From Agarivorans sp. TSD2052 (GTDB lineage: Bacteria; Pseudomonadota; Gammaproteobacteria; Enterobacterales; Celerinatantimonadaceae): 64,000 nucleotides of DNA. The notes below the pieces were generated by a model. The model was not told the origin of the DNA. It made no database searches and worked only from the letters and a program-made list of their open reading frames with translations. Made by a program: the position numbers and the translations under genes. Of the stretch, positions 29,716 to 39,491 are shown piece after piece. Position 1 is the first letter of the stretch; every line of letters begins with the position of its first letter. Location: the NCBI RefSeq assembly GCF_023238625.1, contig NZ_CP096670.1, positions 2,531,501 to 2,595,500 of the forward strand, in the 5' to 3' direction.

Positions 29716-30411
29716 TTACAAAATAGCCCAATGAAAAATCAAGCCTACATGACTGCCGTCACAGTTAGATGTACAGAAACTTTCAAGAAAAGGTGCGGTT
29801 TCTAAATCATACTTAATATGGGTGTAGCGCAGCTCAAGCCATGAACGAGACTCGCCCAACATATATCCGATAAACCCGGTGTAACCTAGCGTATCCTCAT
29901 AACGAGCGTAATACTTTTGGTCGCTGCCGATAAACTGCCCTCCCACTTTATTGCTCATATGATAGGTGAGGCCGCCACCTAGCTTAAACGAATCGCTAAT
30001 TTGGTAGTAAGGTAAGGCTTCTAGAACAAAACGGGTAAACCACATGCCTTGGTTACCGCTTGAAGTACTAGCAAAACTAAATTGGCTATCTACGTGGTAA
30101 CCCGCACTTGTGATAATGCGAAAGTCATCCACCAGCGGCCAGTCAACGCCGATGCTGGCTTTAAATAAGCCGCCACCTTTAATAATCGCATCATCGACAA
30201 CGTTATAGTTTTCATCAAGGTAATAGGCTTCAGCGATATTATCACCGCCATAGGTAGCCCCTAAACTTAACAGTAGATCCCAGTTATTTTCTTTTGCGTA
30301 GTCCCCATAGCCTAGCTCGGCATTGGCAAGGTTTGGCAGTAGCATACAAATAACCACAAACACCTTGATAGACCCCTTCCTTTGGAGCATTTTGCTGAAC
30401 AACATCCACAT
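29716..30411 (-). CDS. Outer-membrane beta-barrel protein
   Basis: A 231-residue protein with a signal peptide (VFVVICMLLPNLANA, cleavage near residue 31) and alternating hydrophobic strands (LLSLGATYGGDNIAEAYY, FKLGGGLTYHMSNKVGG, SWLELRYTHIKYDLE) ending in an aromatic/hydrophobic GLIFHWAIL, as in small OMP barrels. A C-T-S-N-C pair lies near the C-terminus; the 187-residue barrel-like protein at 39879 has a comparable C-T-D-C. AAGGAAC is about 10 bases before the ATG. Ligand or role unknown. Confidence 0.7.
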   Translation of the reverse strand: MWMLFSKMLQRKGSIKVFVVICMLLPNLANAELGYGDYAKENNWDLLLSLGATYGGDNIAEAYYLDENYNVVDDAIIKGGGLFKASIGVDWPLVDDFRIITSAGYHVDSQFSFASTSSGNQGMWFTRFVLEALPYYQISDSFKLGGGLTYHMSNKVGGQFIGSDQKYYARYEDTLGYTGFIGYMLGESRSWLELRYTHIKYDLETAPFLESFCTSNCDGSHVGLIFHWAIL

Positions 30412-30527
30412 TGTCGTTGCGTTCCTTTATTGAAAAAAACGCAGTGTAGCAGAAGTTATTTATATAAAAAACAATAACATAATAACCGAGATGGATAATT
30501 AGCTGGGCTTAGTTATCCCTAGCCAAC

Positions 30528-31283
30528 TTATTGCACATATTTAGCAGTTATCTCTGCTAAGCGTTGGTGGTTTTCGGGAGCGGCGAGTTCTTTATCTAAT
30601 AGGAGGATGACTTCTTTCGCCCAACTAAGTGTTGGTTTAAAAGCAAGGTAAAAGGGTGATTGATTTAATGTTCCGGCAAAACGAACATGGGATTTGTCTT
30701 GAATAAAACGTTGAATCACTCGCTCATCTTCAATAATGACCGCCGCTCGCTGATATTCCAGCATTTTGATTAATCTCGCTTGCGGGTTATCACCTTTGAT
30801 AGAGTGTATGCTATTACGATTGTTGGGATCCTTAATGAAGCTATCTATAGGTTCTCCGTATCCATAACCTGCAATAACACCAAATGGCGTAGGCAGCGTT
30901 TGCAATGAGTTTTTATCGGTAAACTGCCAATTAGAATCGCTCGTCGTAAAGAAGCTCATTTTATAGTTCATGATTGGAGTCTGCGTAAACAATAGTTCTG
31001 GCGCTTCTTTATGAACCGCGGTAAGCAGTCCATGTATATGGCTATCTGTATTGGCTAATTTTATTGCCCTCGTCCACGGGTAGTACTCAGTGCTTAAAGT
31101 AATTTGATGTTTCGCGAGGATCTCACTGAGGTATTCAGACACTATCCCTGGATTGTGTTGGCTCTCTCCTGAGGTGTAAGGGGCCCAATGCGTTGTAGCA
31201 AGGGTTATTTCAGTCGGAATGTCAGCCATAAGAGGCGCAGACAACATGACACCTATCAACGTACTCATCATGGTGGCTTTCAT
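30528..31283 (-). CDS. Periplasmic solute-binding-like protein (SBP_bac_3 type)
   Basis: A 251-residue secreted protein: signal peptide MMSTLIGVMLSAPLMA, then the family-3 fold opening EITLATTHWAPYTSGESQHN, GIVSEYLSEILAK, YYPWTRAIKLA. Such stand-alone proteins, common in Shewanella and Vibrio relatives, have the amino-acid-binding fold but no ABC permease or ATPase beside them, as here. Ligand unknown. It faces a broken alginate lyase. Confidence 0.78.
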   Translation of the reverse strand: MKATMMSTLIGVMLSAPLMADIPTEITLATTHWAPYTSGESQHNPGIVSEYLSEILAKHQITLSTEYYPWTRAIKLANTDSHIHGLLTAVHKEAPELLFTQTPIMNYKMSFFTTSDSNWQFTDKNSLQTLPTPFGVIAGYGYGEPIDSFIKDPNNRNSIHSIKGDNPQARLIKMLEYQRAAVIIEDERVIQRFIQDKSHVRFAGTLNQSPFYLAFKPTLSWAKEVILLLDKELAAPENHQRLAEITAKYVQ

Positions 31284-31470
31284 TCACATTTCCTAATTTA
31301 GTTGACGCTTGAACTTATTTATTGTGCTCATCACCTGATATAGACGACTTATAGATAATGGGCAAAGAGTTAGCCTTAGGCAACAACTATAACGTAAGCG
31401 CCCTACTCCTACTAAAGGGGGGCATTTTGTTAGCTAATTATGTAATCTGTGGCTGCGCAGCTATGTTGTA

Positions 31471-32312
31471 AGCCAATAGTGTTGGTGCGGCGGATACCTT
31501 TGGTCCGTTTAAGCTAGCCCCTAGCAAAGCGCCATCTCAAAATAGTAACTTAACTGCTTGGAAAATTAACCTACCAGAGCCCAAACCGCCCGGGAAATGG
31601 CCGATATTAGAAATTGTAGCAAACGACCTAAATAATATTGAGAAGCCGCTTCCTCGCAACAACCAAGGGTTTTAAACAGACCCAGAAAACGGTGCGATGC
31701 TATTTAGAGCCTTAAACACCACGCCAACCACCAAGAACAGTAAAAACGCTCGCAGTGAATTTAGCGAAATGGTGCGTAAAGGCAACATGATGTATGGCGA
31801 CAAACACCCACGTAATAATTGGGTGCTCAATACCCATCCAGACCTGGGTAAGCACCAGTGGTAATGATGCTAACCCCTACTTTTTCTGCGGTAATTGGGC
31901 AAATTCATGGCTCTAAAAATGAGCCCTTGAAGATCTACTATCGTAAAATGCCAAACCACGACAAAGGGTCTATTTTCTGGAACTATAAAATTAATCCTGC
32001 CCAAAAAAACGCTATGATATTTCGCACAATGTCTGGGGTGACTTCACTCTCACTCAAAAAGATGACTCTCCTAAAAATGGAGTAAGCTTGGGCGAAATTA
32101 TCTCATAGGATGTGGATGTGGATGTGAAAGGCGACACGATGACCTTAACCTTCATTCGAGGTAAAAGTGAAAACCGAGAAACTATTGTTAACAGCGTTAC
32201 CAAGGTACAGAGCCCCCCGTGTGGGGCACAGGATGCTATAACAATGGTATTGAAGCGGGTGATACCCAGACTAGCTTCCATGAGTTAAAAACCTCTTACG
32301 GCAACCATTAGT
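31471..32312 (+). pseudogene. Polysaccharide lyase family 7 alginate lyase, decayed
   Basis: Three frames together spell a PL7 alginate lyase. First NLTAWKINLPE and NARSEFSEMVR (family motif R-S-E-x-x-E/M) to about 31860; then, after a stop and frameshift, FSAVIGQIHGSKNEPLKIYYRK with the QIH active-site motif; then a third frame DISHNVWGDFTLTQKDD, VSLGEIIS, stop, DVDVKGDTMTLTF, and a degraded C-Y-N-N-G-I-E-A-G-D version of the YFKAGxYNQ motif. Several stops and shifts show it is dead. Bases 31861-32085 contain an ATG frame but only as a fragment. Confidence 0.85.
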
Positions 32313-32474
32313 ACTGGGTAAGTCCAATGTGGCACTATTCGCAGGCTACGGCCTGCTAGTAGTGCTGCCAAAAGCCTCTGCGTGCAGAAAGTAGAAAACA
32401 CTTCTCTCTTGAGCGACAAAATACTCAACAAGCTAATCGCTAGCCGGTTTCGCGTTCGTTATCCCGATTAATAT

Positions 32475-32909
32475 TTATTTATCTAAAGGGATAACCAGTA
32501 AGTCTACCGACACGTTATTCACCAACTCATGATGTTTAGAAGCTAAGCGATGCCAAAAACTATGCTCGTGACCACAAACGATCAAATCAGCCTCAATGTG
32601 CTTAATGGTGTTATCTAAACTTACACTCAAATCCCCGTGCATAACCAACTGGTTTTCGATTGGGTAGTCAGTGTCTGAGACAAGGGCTTTGAGTTGGTTG
32701 GCAAATTCTTTAAGGCTCGGATGCAAGGGCTCTATTGCCGCAAGGTCGAGATCAATCAATCCACTAAAAGCGGCATCATAGGCTGTCTCATCAACATAAA
32801 TCAGCGACAATTTTGCGTGTAGGGCGTCAGCTAACAAAATAGCTTTGTCGATTAATTTCCTGCTATTCGGCGATAAATCAATGGCGACTAAAATATGACG
32901 ATAGCTCAT
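32475..32909 (-). CDS. Universal stress protein, UspA family
   Basis: A 144-residue single-domain Usp: HILVAIDLSPNSRKLIDKAILLADALHAKLSLIYVDE at the N-terminus, and VCGHEHSFWHRLASKHHELVNNVSVDLLVIP at the C-terminus. The nucleotide-loop G-x2-G-x9-G pattern is not present, so it belongs with the UspA rather than the ATP-binding UspFG type. AGGAGCACCTC precedes the ATG. Cytoplasmic stress response protein of general role; monocistronic. Confidence 0.9.
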   Translation of the reverse strand: MSYRHILVAIDLSPNSRKLIDKAILLADALHAKLSLIYVDETAYDAAFSGLIDLDLAAIEPLHPSLKEFANQLKALVSDTDYPIENQLVMHGDLSVSLDNTIKHIEADLIVCGHEHSFWHRLASKHHELVNNVSVDLLVIPLDK

Positions 32910-33265
32910 GAGGTGCTCCTCGTTTGTTTATTTAATCACTATAAGTTTAGTACTAACCAACAATAAAAGATCTGCTTGTTGCGCCAGTTTTAGTTTTTTT
33001 CAGAACAGTTTGACTTGGGTCAGTATTTACCACCGACATTGTATCCACTTTTTCTCATATCAATCACTTGAGCAGTGTCTGACATACCTTCACACAGGAT
33101 GGTTATAGTCATTGTGTTACCTAGCACTTCGATACGGCAAGAGAACGCTTCACCTGGGGTCATATCATTCATTCTGTAAGCGCTTAGTTAACCCGGAGTA
33201 AGTGTCAATTTGCTTAGCCAAATGACTAAACTAAGCTAATTGACGTTAAGTGATAATAGCGATAC
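32910..33265. other. Gap between uspA-like and MFS genes
   Basis: 356 bases with no convincing gene. A T-rich stretch at 32990-33001 and the likely uspA promoter are the only points noted. Confidence 0.4.
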
Positions 33266-34471
33266 TTATATGGCAGCTTGTAGGCGGGCTACAGGGCGGT
33301 CATTTATAGGAAAGTGAATCAAGGCCGCACATAAAGCCAATATCACCGTAGACCACCAAATTGGCTCATAAGAGCCATAATAATCGTAAATTCTGCCGCC
33401 AACCCAAGCCCCTAAAAAGCTGCCCACTTGATGGGTAAAGAAAACCAAACCATACAAGGTAGCGAGGTAACGCGCCCCAAATATCTGACGAACCAAGCCC
33501 GAGGTCAACGGCACCGTGCCTAACCAGCAAAAACCAATGGCTGCACCGAAAGCAATAGCCGAGTATTCTGTAATCGGTAAACTAACAAATCCGGCAATCA
33601 CTAACGCACGGAAAAAGTATAAGGCTGACATCACATGACGCTTATTAAATTTATCGCCCATCATGCCCCAAAAATACGAGCCAAAAATATTGAAAACCCC
33701 CACATAGGCCAGCGCCATCGCGGCACTAGACACAGGCAAATTTTTATCCGCTAAGTAGCTAGGCAAATGGGTAGCTATAAACATGACATGAAAACCGCAA
33801 ACAAAAAAACCGGCATGAATTAACCAGTAACCTTGATGAGAAAAAGCTTCTTTTAAGGCTTCGGCTAAGGTTTGTTGAGCAGTCACCTGTATTTGCGGCG
33901 TTGCTGGCTTATCAGGTTTCATAAACAATACAAAAGCCACGATAAAAGCACATAACATGGCAAATACCTGCATGGCAGTTTGCCAGTCAAACTGCTGCAA
34001 TAAGGTTTGCGCGCCAGGTATCATAGCAAACATACCAAAGGAACCTGCTGCCGTAGTTAAGCCAAAAGCTTTACTGGCATGCTCGGCGGGTACAACCTTG
34101 GCCACCGCCCCCAGGATGATGACATAACTGGTGGCACTCAATCCAAGCCCCACCAAAGCGCCTAAGGATAAATACAATATACTTGGCGTGGTCGCGATAG
34201 AGGTTAAGCCTAAGCCTAGTGCGTAGGCAATAGCTCCAACAATGATGATCCGTTTGGCTCCCCATCTATCTGATGCCATACCGACAAAAGGCTGAAATAC
34301 ACCAAATAGTAAGTTTTGCAGTGCAATGGTGAAACTAAACAGCTCTCGCCCGGTTTGAAAGTGTTCAGAGATGGGTATCATAAAAATACCAAACGATTGC
34401 CGGATCCCTAAACTGACAATTAGTATCCCAATGCCAAGCCAAACCAATACTGGAAAACGAAAAATACTCAT
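33266..34471 (-). CDS. Major facilitator superfamily transporter
   Basis: A 401-residue inner-membrane transporter with twelve predicted hydrophobic helices. The motif A-like sequence GMASDRWGAKRI follows helix 2 (about 63-74) and its counterpart GMMGDKFNKRHV follows helix 8. N-terminus LGIGILIVSLGIRQSFGIFMIPISEHF resembles the oxalate/formate-antiporter-like (OFA) and related MFS groups. The substrate cannot be named. A tiny His-rich membrane protein ends 9 bases upstream and is likely cotranscribed. Confidence 0.88.
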   Translation of the reverse strand: MSIFRFPVLVWLGIGILIVSLGIRQSFGIFMIPISEHFQTGRELFSFTIALQNLLFGVFQPFVGMASDRWGAKRIIIVGAIAYALGLGLTSIATTPSILYLSLGALVGLGLSATSYVIILGAVAKVVPAEHASKAFGLTTAAGSFGMFAMIPGAQTLLQQFDWQTAMQVFAMLCAFIVAFVLFMKPDKPATPQIQVTAQQTLAEALKEAFSHQGYWLIHAGFFVCGFHVMFIATHLPSYLADKNLPVSSAAMALAYVGVFNIFGSYFWGMMGDKFNKRHVMSALYFFRALVIAGFVSLPITEYSAIAFGAAIGFCWLGTVPLTSGLVRQIFGARYLATLYGLVFFTHQVGSFLGAWVGGRIYDYYGSYEPIWWSTVILALCAALIHFPINDRPVARLQAAI

Positions 34472-34480
34472 GCAATGCTC

Positions 34481-34660
34481 TTAATGATGGTGGTGAGAAT
34501 CATGGTTAGCTGACTCTGCGGTTTGCTGGTGACAGCCGCTATTTATTGCTTGCTCGGCAAGCAGGTCTAACAAGGGTTGATAATGGTGTACAGCGCTTAA
34601 GCTTAAAACTAATAAAAGGGTTATTCTGAGCAGCTCACCAAACATAGATTGTGAAAACAT
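34481..34660 (-). CDS. Small His-rich membrane protein
   Basis: A 59-residue frame not covered by standard length cutoffs. One hydrophobic helix (about 10-26, LLRITLLLVLSLSAV) is followed by a short tail with C-H-Q-Q and a C-terminal N-H-D-S-H-H-H-H. It ends 9 bases before the MFS transporter ATG, on the same strand. The SD is weak (AGAAGTGCGGT). The His-rich tail hints at metal binding; this is inference. No family recognised. Confidence 0.5.
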   Translation of the reverse strand: MFSQSMFGELLRITLLLVLSLSAVHHYQPLLDLLAEQAINSGCHQQTAESANHDSHHHH

Positions 34661-34967
34661 ACCGCACTTCTAAGGGAAATAAGGGCCGGCATACTAGATA
34701 ATTGGCAAGGGCGAATCAAATGACGATATGTAAGGTAGCTTATGATTTTTATGCATATATACGAACTGATTGGAATAGTGCGTGATAGCCAACAATGAAG
34801 CCAATCACTTTAACTGCGTTGCTTAGGCTCAATTTAGGAGAGCTTATTGCTGCTTGAGCGTTGTGTTAACTATATGCCCTAGCGAAAAAACAGCTTGCTT
34901 AGCGAGATTCTTTTGTGGGAAAACATTTGCTAACATTACGCGATTTTTTTTAACAGGGATATGAGTT
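34661..34967. other. Divergent promoter region before sulP
   Basis: 307 bases between the small His-rich gene and the SulP transporter. The seen opposite-strand frames are mirror images of the transporter gene. A CAGGGAT at 34953 serves as SD for the GTG start. No other element noted. Confidence 0.4.
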
Positions 34968-36638
34968 GTGCTCGGAAATCGTTTTGACAATATTAATCTC
35001 AAAGGTGATCTCTTTGGCGGTGTAACCACTGCTATTATCTCTTTACCCTTAGCTCTCGCCTTTGGTGTTGCCTCTGGTGCGGGTGCTGAGGCAGGCCTTT
35101 GGGGCGCGATAATGGTGGGCTTTTTTGCTGCCTTGTTCGGCGGTTCAAACACCCTTATCTCTGAACCCACCGGCCCAATGACCGTTATCATGACAGCGGT
35201 ACTAACCAGTATGATGGCTAAGTATCCAGAAACGGGTATGGCGATGTCATTTACGGTGGTAATGATGGCAGGGGCTTTTCAAGTACTATTGGGCACCCTA
35301 AAACTGGGCAAATACGTCACTTTAATGCCTTATAGCGTAATTTCAGGTTTCATGTCTGGAATTGGCGTGATCTTAATCATTTTGCAATTGTCTCCCCTAC
35401 TCGGTCACTCAGCACCCGCTGGTGGAGTAGTAGGCACACTGTCAGCGCTACCAGAAACCTTAGAAAACATCGATTTTAGTGAGCTATTTTTAGGCTTACT
35501 GACCTTAGCAGTATTGTTTTATTTCCCTAAAAAATATAGAAAATACGTGCCTGCACAACTGGTAGCATTAGTGGCCGTTACCCTGATATCGGTATTTTTA
35601 TTTGATAGCGAAAGTATTCGCCGTATCGGTGAAATTCCGGCTGGTTTGCCTTCATTAGTGCTACCTCATTTTAATGCTGAGATGTTTACCACCATGGTGA
35701 TTGATGCCTTAGTATTAGGTACTTTAGGCTGTATAGATACCCTGCTTACCGCCGTTATTGGAGATTCCTTAACCCGAAAAGAGCACGATTCAGATAAAGA
35801 GCTACGCGGCCAAGGCTTAGCCAACATGATTTCTGGTCTATTCGGTGCGTTACCTGGAGCGGGTGCTACCATGGGCACCGTCACCAATATTCAGGTGGGT
35901 GCGCGCTCCCCCATTTCGGGCATGGTGCGTGCATTGGTACTGGCGTTAGTGGTACTGGTGGCGGGTGGGCTTACCGAACCTATCCCTATGGCAGTATTAG
36001 CCGGCATCGCTGTTTACGTGGGTTTCAACATTCTAGATTGGAGCTTTATTCAACGCGCTCACAAAGTCAGCATCCAAGGCATGGCCATCATGTATGGGGT
36101 GATGTTACTGACCGTTTTTGTTGACCTCATTGCCGCTGTTGGACTAGGTGTATTTATTTCTAATATCATCATCATTGAGAAGCTAAGCAGAGAGCAAGCC
36201 CGCCAAGTGAAGGCGATCAGTGATGCAGATGAAAATGATGTTCCTCTCACCGACAGTGAGCGGGCACTGTTAGATCAAGCTGACGGTAAGGTGTTGTTTT
36301 TCTACTTGTCTGGGCCAATGATCTTTAGTGTATCAAAAGCGATATCGCGCCAACACTCTAGCATTGCTGATTACCAAGTAATGATCTTAGATTTAACCGA
36401 CGTGCCAATGATCGATGTCACCGTAGGCTTGGCGCTAGAAAATGCGATTAAAGATGCCCAAGATGCTCATTGTGAAGTTTTACTGCTGTGTCCAAACACC
36501 CAAACACGCCAACAATTAGAAAAATTTAATATCTTGGAATTAATCTCAGACGACAATGTTTACTCGTTTAGAGAGCAAGCTTTGCAAGCCGCTCTTAAAC
36601 ATGTAGCGACTGAAATCAAGCCATTGAGTGTGAGTTAG
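34968..36638 (+). CDS. SulP family anion transporter (SLC26-type)
   Basis: A 556-residue transporter with about 12-14 membrane segments and a C-terminal cytoplasmic STAS domain (about 430-545). Signature parts: FGVASGAGAEAGLWGAIMVGFFAALFGGSNTLISEPTGPMTV near residues 25-70, GTLGCIDTLLTAVIGDSLTRKEHDSDKELRGQG, PGAGATMGTVTNIQVGARSP. STAS part carries VMILDLTDVPMIDVTVGLALE. Related members move sulfate, bicarbonate or dicarboxylates (DauA); the substrate is not decided by sequence. It starts with GTG. Confidence 0.9.
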   Translation: MLGNRFDNINLKGDLFGGVTTAIISLPLALAFGVASGAGAEAGLWGAIMVGFFAALFGGSNTLISEPTGPMTVIMTAVLTSMMAKYPETGMAMSFTVVMMAGAFQVLLGTLKLGKYVTLMPYSVISGFMSGIGVILIILQLSPLLGHSAPAGGVVGTLSALPETLENIDFSELFLGLLTLAVLFYFPKKYRKYVPAQLVALVAVTLISVFLFDSESIRRIGEIPAGLPSLVLPHFNAEMFTTMVIDALVLGTLGCIDTLLTAVIGDSLTRKEHDSDKELRGQGLANMISGLFGALPGAGATMGTVTNIQVGARSPISGMVRALVLALVVLVAGGLTEPIPMAVLAGIAVYVGFNILDWSFIQRAHKVSIQGMAIMYGVMLLTVFVDLIAAVGLGVFISNIIIIEKLSREQARQVKAISDADENDVPLTDSERALLDQADGKVLFFYLSGPMIFSVSKAISRQHSSIADYQVMILDLTDVPMIDVTVGLALENAIKDAQDAHCEVLLLCPNTQTRQQLEKFNILELISDDNVYSFREQALQAALKHVATEIKPLSVS

Positions 36639-36950
36639 GTTTGTAAACATGTCCCTGTGACTCTAACAGGCTGGCAACACGTGAATTAAGCTTAACTGAC
36701 TAAATCATTAAGCTTAATTCAATGCTTGTTTTACTCACTTTTCACTTGCAGATTAGCTTGGTTCACAACTGTGATAATTGACTCACTTCGATACTCTCTT
36801 CCCCGCCCCACTCTTTCCCCTGAGATAGAACTCACTCGGTAGATTAAGCCTAGAGCGAAAATCAGCCATGTTTACACTTCTTTACTCCTGTTTACCTTGC
36901 TTTATATAGGCCCGCGTATACTTAATACTTAGAGAAGAGTGAGGCCCATC
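36639..36950. other. Gap with a 13-bp perfect inverted repeat
   Basis: GAATTAAGCTTAA at 36683-36695 and its reverse complement at 36708-36720 enclose 12 bases, about 45 bases after the SulP stop. Without a T-run it is not a classical terminator; it may be an mRNA 3' hairpin or protein site. The rest holds the promoter of the next gene. Confidence 0.45.
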
Positions 36951-38267
36951 ATGAGAAAATTTAAGATAACTGCAGCGCTGCTTATAGCAGTAATTACAGG
37001 CATGTGGTTTCACGCAGAGGCCCATTTATTGCCTTACGATAACTTCTTCCAATGGCGTGCCGCTTTTGTCCAGTATAGCGGGATGATTGCGGTTACTTTA
37101 ATGAGCCTTACCATGCTGCTGGCCTTACGTTTGCCGTTAATTGAACAATTTACCCACGGCTTAGATAAATCCTACCGCTTACACAAATGGACCGGTATCG
37201 CAGCTGTATCAACTGGTGCCGTTCACTGGCTCATCGCCATTGTGCCTAAGTACTTAGTGGGGGCTGGCCTACTAGAGCGCCCCATTAAGGGTGGCGGCCC
37301 CAATAACCCTGATTCCTTTTATGCCCTCATTAAACCACTACGAGGTTTAGCCGAGCAGCTAGGGGAATTGGCCTTTTACACCTTGGTGGTTTTATCTATT
37401 GTCGCTGTTGTCGGCCTTATTCGCTATAAAGGCTTTAAGCTCTCTCATAAGCTCATGTCAGTTGCGTTTTTAGTGATCGCTTTCCACTCGGCAATACTGA
37501 TTAAACACAGTTATTGGCCCTACCCGATTACCTACTTTTGTTTAACGCTGATAGCCGCCGGCAGCCTTGCCGCAGTTTACAGCTTATTGGGGCGTATTGG
37601 TAAATCCAAACACTACCTTGCTAAGGTCGCCAGTTTTAACTTTTCGGCGCAAAATAAAGTCGTAGATCTACAGCTTAATGTGCCTCGTTGGCGTGGTCAT
37701 CACAGTGGTCAATTTGCTTTTGTGCAATTCCCTGGTGAAGAACCTCATCCATTTACTATTGCGTCAGCCTATTCAGAAAGTGGCAATATGCGCTTTATGA
37801 TTAAAGAGTTGGGTGACTTTACCTCAACCCTAAAAAATACGCTTAGCATCGGCCAAGCGGTAAAAGTTGAAGGGCCTTACGGCTGTTTTAATTTTAGCGA
37901 CCCTGATCCACAACTATGGTTAGCCGGAGGAATTGGCATTGCCGCCTTTAAGGCCATCTTGGAGGAGCGTCAATCCTCAATGAATAATGTTAAAACTGAC
38001 TTGTATTACTGCACCGATACGCCAGATGAACTGCTTATTGACGAGCTTCAGCAGCAAGCTGTTAACGCCAATGTTACGCTTACCATTGTCGATAAACAGG
38101 AACCTTTATTGTGCGTTGAAACATTGCAGCAACAGATCAATTATTTACTCACACGCAAAATATGGTTCTGTGGGCCGGTTCAGTTCTCTGCCGCAATCAA
38201 GCGAGATTTGAGCAAACAAGGTTACAACTTAGCACACTACCATGAAGAGCTATTTGAAATGCGCTAA
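36951..38267 (+). CDS. Ferric-reductase-like transmembrane flavoprotein
   Basis: A 438-residue protein. The ATG at 36951 has GTGAGG 6 bases upstream; an earlier GTG in the same frame is ignored. Six hydrophobic segments (about 8-215) include the ferric-reductase-like region with histidines in HKWTGIAAVSTGAVHWL and SHKLMSVAFLVIAFHSAIL, likely haem ligands. The C-terminal half is ferredoxin-reductase-like: FAD motif HPFTIAS (near 270), nucleotide motif GGIGIAAFKAILE, and FCGP. It probably moves electrons from NAD(P)H across the inner membrane; the acceptor is unknown. No iron-uptake genes adjoin it. Confidence 0.85.
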   Translation: MRKFKITAALLIAVITGMWFHAEAHLLPYDNFFQWRAAFVQYSGMIAVTLMSLTMLLALRLPLIEQFTHGLDKSYRLHKWTGIAAVSTGAVHWLIAIVPKYLVGAGLLERPIKGGGPNNPDSFYALIKPLRGLAEQLGELAFYTLVVLSIVAVVGLIRYKGFKLSHKLMSVAFLVIAFHSAILIKHSYWPYPITYFCLTLIAAGSLAAVYSLLGRIGKSKHYLAKVASFNFSAQNKVVDLQLNVPRWRGHHSGQFAFVQFPGEEPHPFTIASAYSESGNMRFMIKELGDFTSTLKNTLSIGQAVKVEGPYGCFNFSDPDPQLWLAGGIGIAAFKAILEERQSSMNNVKTDLYYCTDTPDELLIDELQQQAVNANVTLTIVDKQEPLLCVETLQQQINYLLTRKIWFCGPVQFSAAIKRDLSKQGYNLAHYHEELFEMR

Positions 38268-38507
38268 ACGCCTATACTAGCCACAATGGCTAAGCTAGGG
38301 ACTGAATTGTCATCAATATACTGAGAGTTTATCTAAGATCTAGAACAATTCAGTTTCCACCTAAACCTTTAACAAGTACTAGAGCTATAAACACAGGTCC
38401 ATTTTATTTGGGCCCTAAAGGAAAGCACCGAGTAACTACAGTAAAACAACATACATTAGTTAGTTTTTTGTGGTAGCAAGCGCAGATTAAGCTCGCTCCT
38501 TCTTAGC

Positions 38508-39443
38508 TTAGAAGATAACGTTGTAGAGGAAACCAGCGCTTATTGCCATACTCAAAATCACCATCAAAAAAGCCACAATCATTGGGTTTTTAAAAATAGA
38601 TTTGAGTAAAATAACTTCGGTTAAGCTGGCGCCAGCACTACCAATAATCAGAGCCATCACCGCGCCTAAACTCATGCCTTTTGCCGCTAATGCTGCGCTT
38701 AAAGGAATCACCGCTTCAGCACGAAGATACAAGGGGATACCAATCACCGCCGCCACAGGTATTGCCAAAGGATTATCATCATTGGCAAATTTAGCGACGA
38801 ACTCGCTTGGCATAAAACCATAAATAAGAGAGCCCACTGCAATACCACCAAGCAGGTAAGGTAATACTTTCTTAAAATCGCCCCACGTACTATTCCAAAT
38901 AAGTTGCCACTTGCTTGGTGTCGTTATGGTATTAGCGCCACACGTCGAGCCTGCACAGCTTTTTTCTGGGCTAAGATAAGCCTCGGCTTTGACATATTTT
39001 TCGAAACCTAGTTTCTCTAAACTGTATCCGGCAACCACTGAAACACCCATCGCGATGACAAAATAGAACACGCTCACCGTTAGGCCGAACGTTACCGCAA
39101 ACAAACCAATAATGATGGGGTTTAGTAAGGGGCTGGCAAACAAAAACACCATCATGGTGCCAAAGCCCGCCTTCGCTCTAAGTAAGCCTTTTAAAAAAGG
39201 AATGGTAGAGCACGAACAAAATGGTGTAATCGCCCCCAGAAAACCAGCCACCAAATAACCACTGCCATTTTTTCCACTCAGTATGCGTTGGATTTTTTCT
39301 GGAGAGATGTAGTGCTGCAGTACTCCCACTAAGTAACTAATTGCTAAAAACAACACGCTTAGCTCTAGTGCCAAGAAAGCAAACATGTTTAGTGCTTGCA
39401 TAACCATTTCGCTATTTATAAATAACATTTCAAATAAACCCAT
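38508..39443 (-). CDS. arsP: ArsP/YraQ-type permease
   Basis: A 311-residue permease with about eight hydrophobic helices. The hallmark TPFCSCSTIPFLKGL lies at about 72-86, and a cytoplasmic loop has KSCAGSTCGAN with two further cysteines. ArsP proteins extrude trivalent organoarsenicals; the YraQ subgroup is less defined. It is divergent from an ArsR-family repressor gene, with two operator palindromes between, one overlapping this gene's ATG. This supports an arsenic-regulated efflux role, though the exact substrate is inferred. Confidence 0.85.
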   Translation of the reverse strand: MGLFEMLFINSEMVMQALNMFAFLALELSVLFLAISYLVGVLQHYISPEKIQRILSGKNGSGYLVAGFLGAITPFCSCSTIPFLKGLLRAKAGFGTMMVFLFASPLLNPIIIGLFAVTFGLTVSVFYFVIAMGVSVVAGYSLEKLGFEKYVKAEAYLSPEKSCAGSTCGANTITTPSKWQLIWNSTWGDFKKVLPYLLGGIAVGSLIYGFMPSEFVAKFANDDNPLAIPVAAVIGIPLYLRAEAVIPLSAALAAKGMSLGAVMALIIGSAGASLTEVILLKSIFKNPMIVAFLMVILSMAISAGFLYNVIF

Positions 39444-39464
39444 ATTTCTAGAATATTCGAAATA
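39443..39464. promoter_or_regulatory. ArsR-type operator 1, over the arsP start codon
   Basis: TATTTC-N10-GAAATA (39443-39448 and 39459-39464). The same sequence with the same spacing recurs at 39492. It covers the arsP initiation codon, so bound repressor would block transcription close to the gene. Confidence 0.65.
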
Positions 39465-39491
39465 TAAAGGCAGCGGCTAGAATGATCAAGT

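Noticed and set aside
31858-32085. A 75-residue gene
   Set aside because: It is the middle frame of the broken PL7 alginate lyase and has no own SD.
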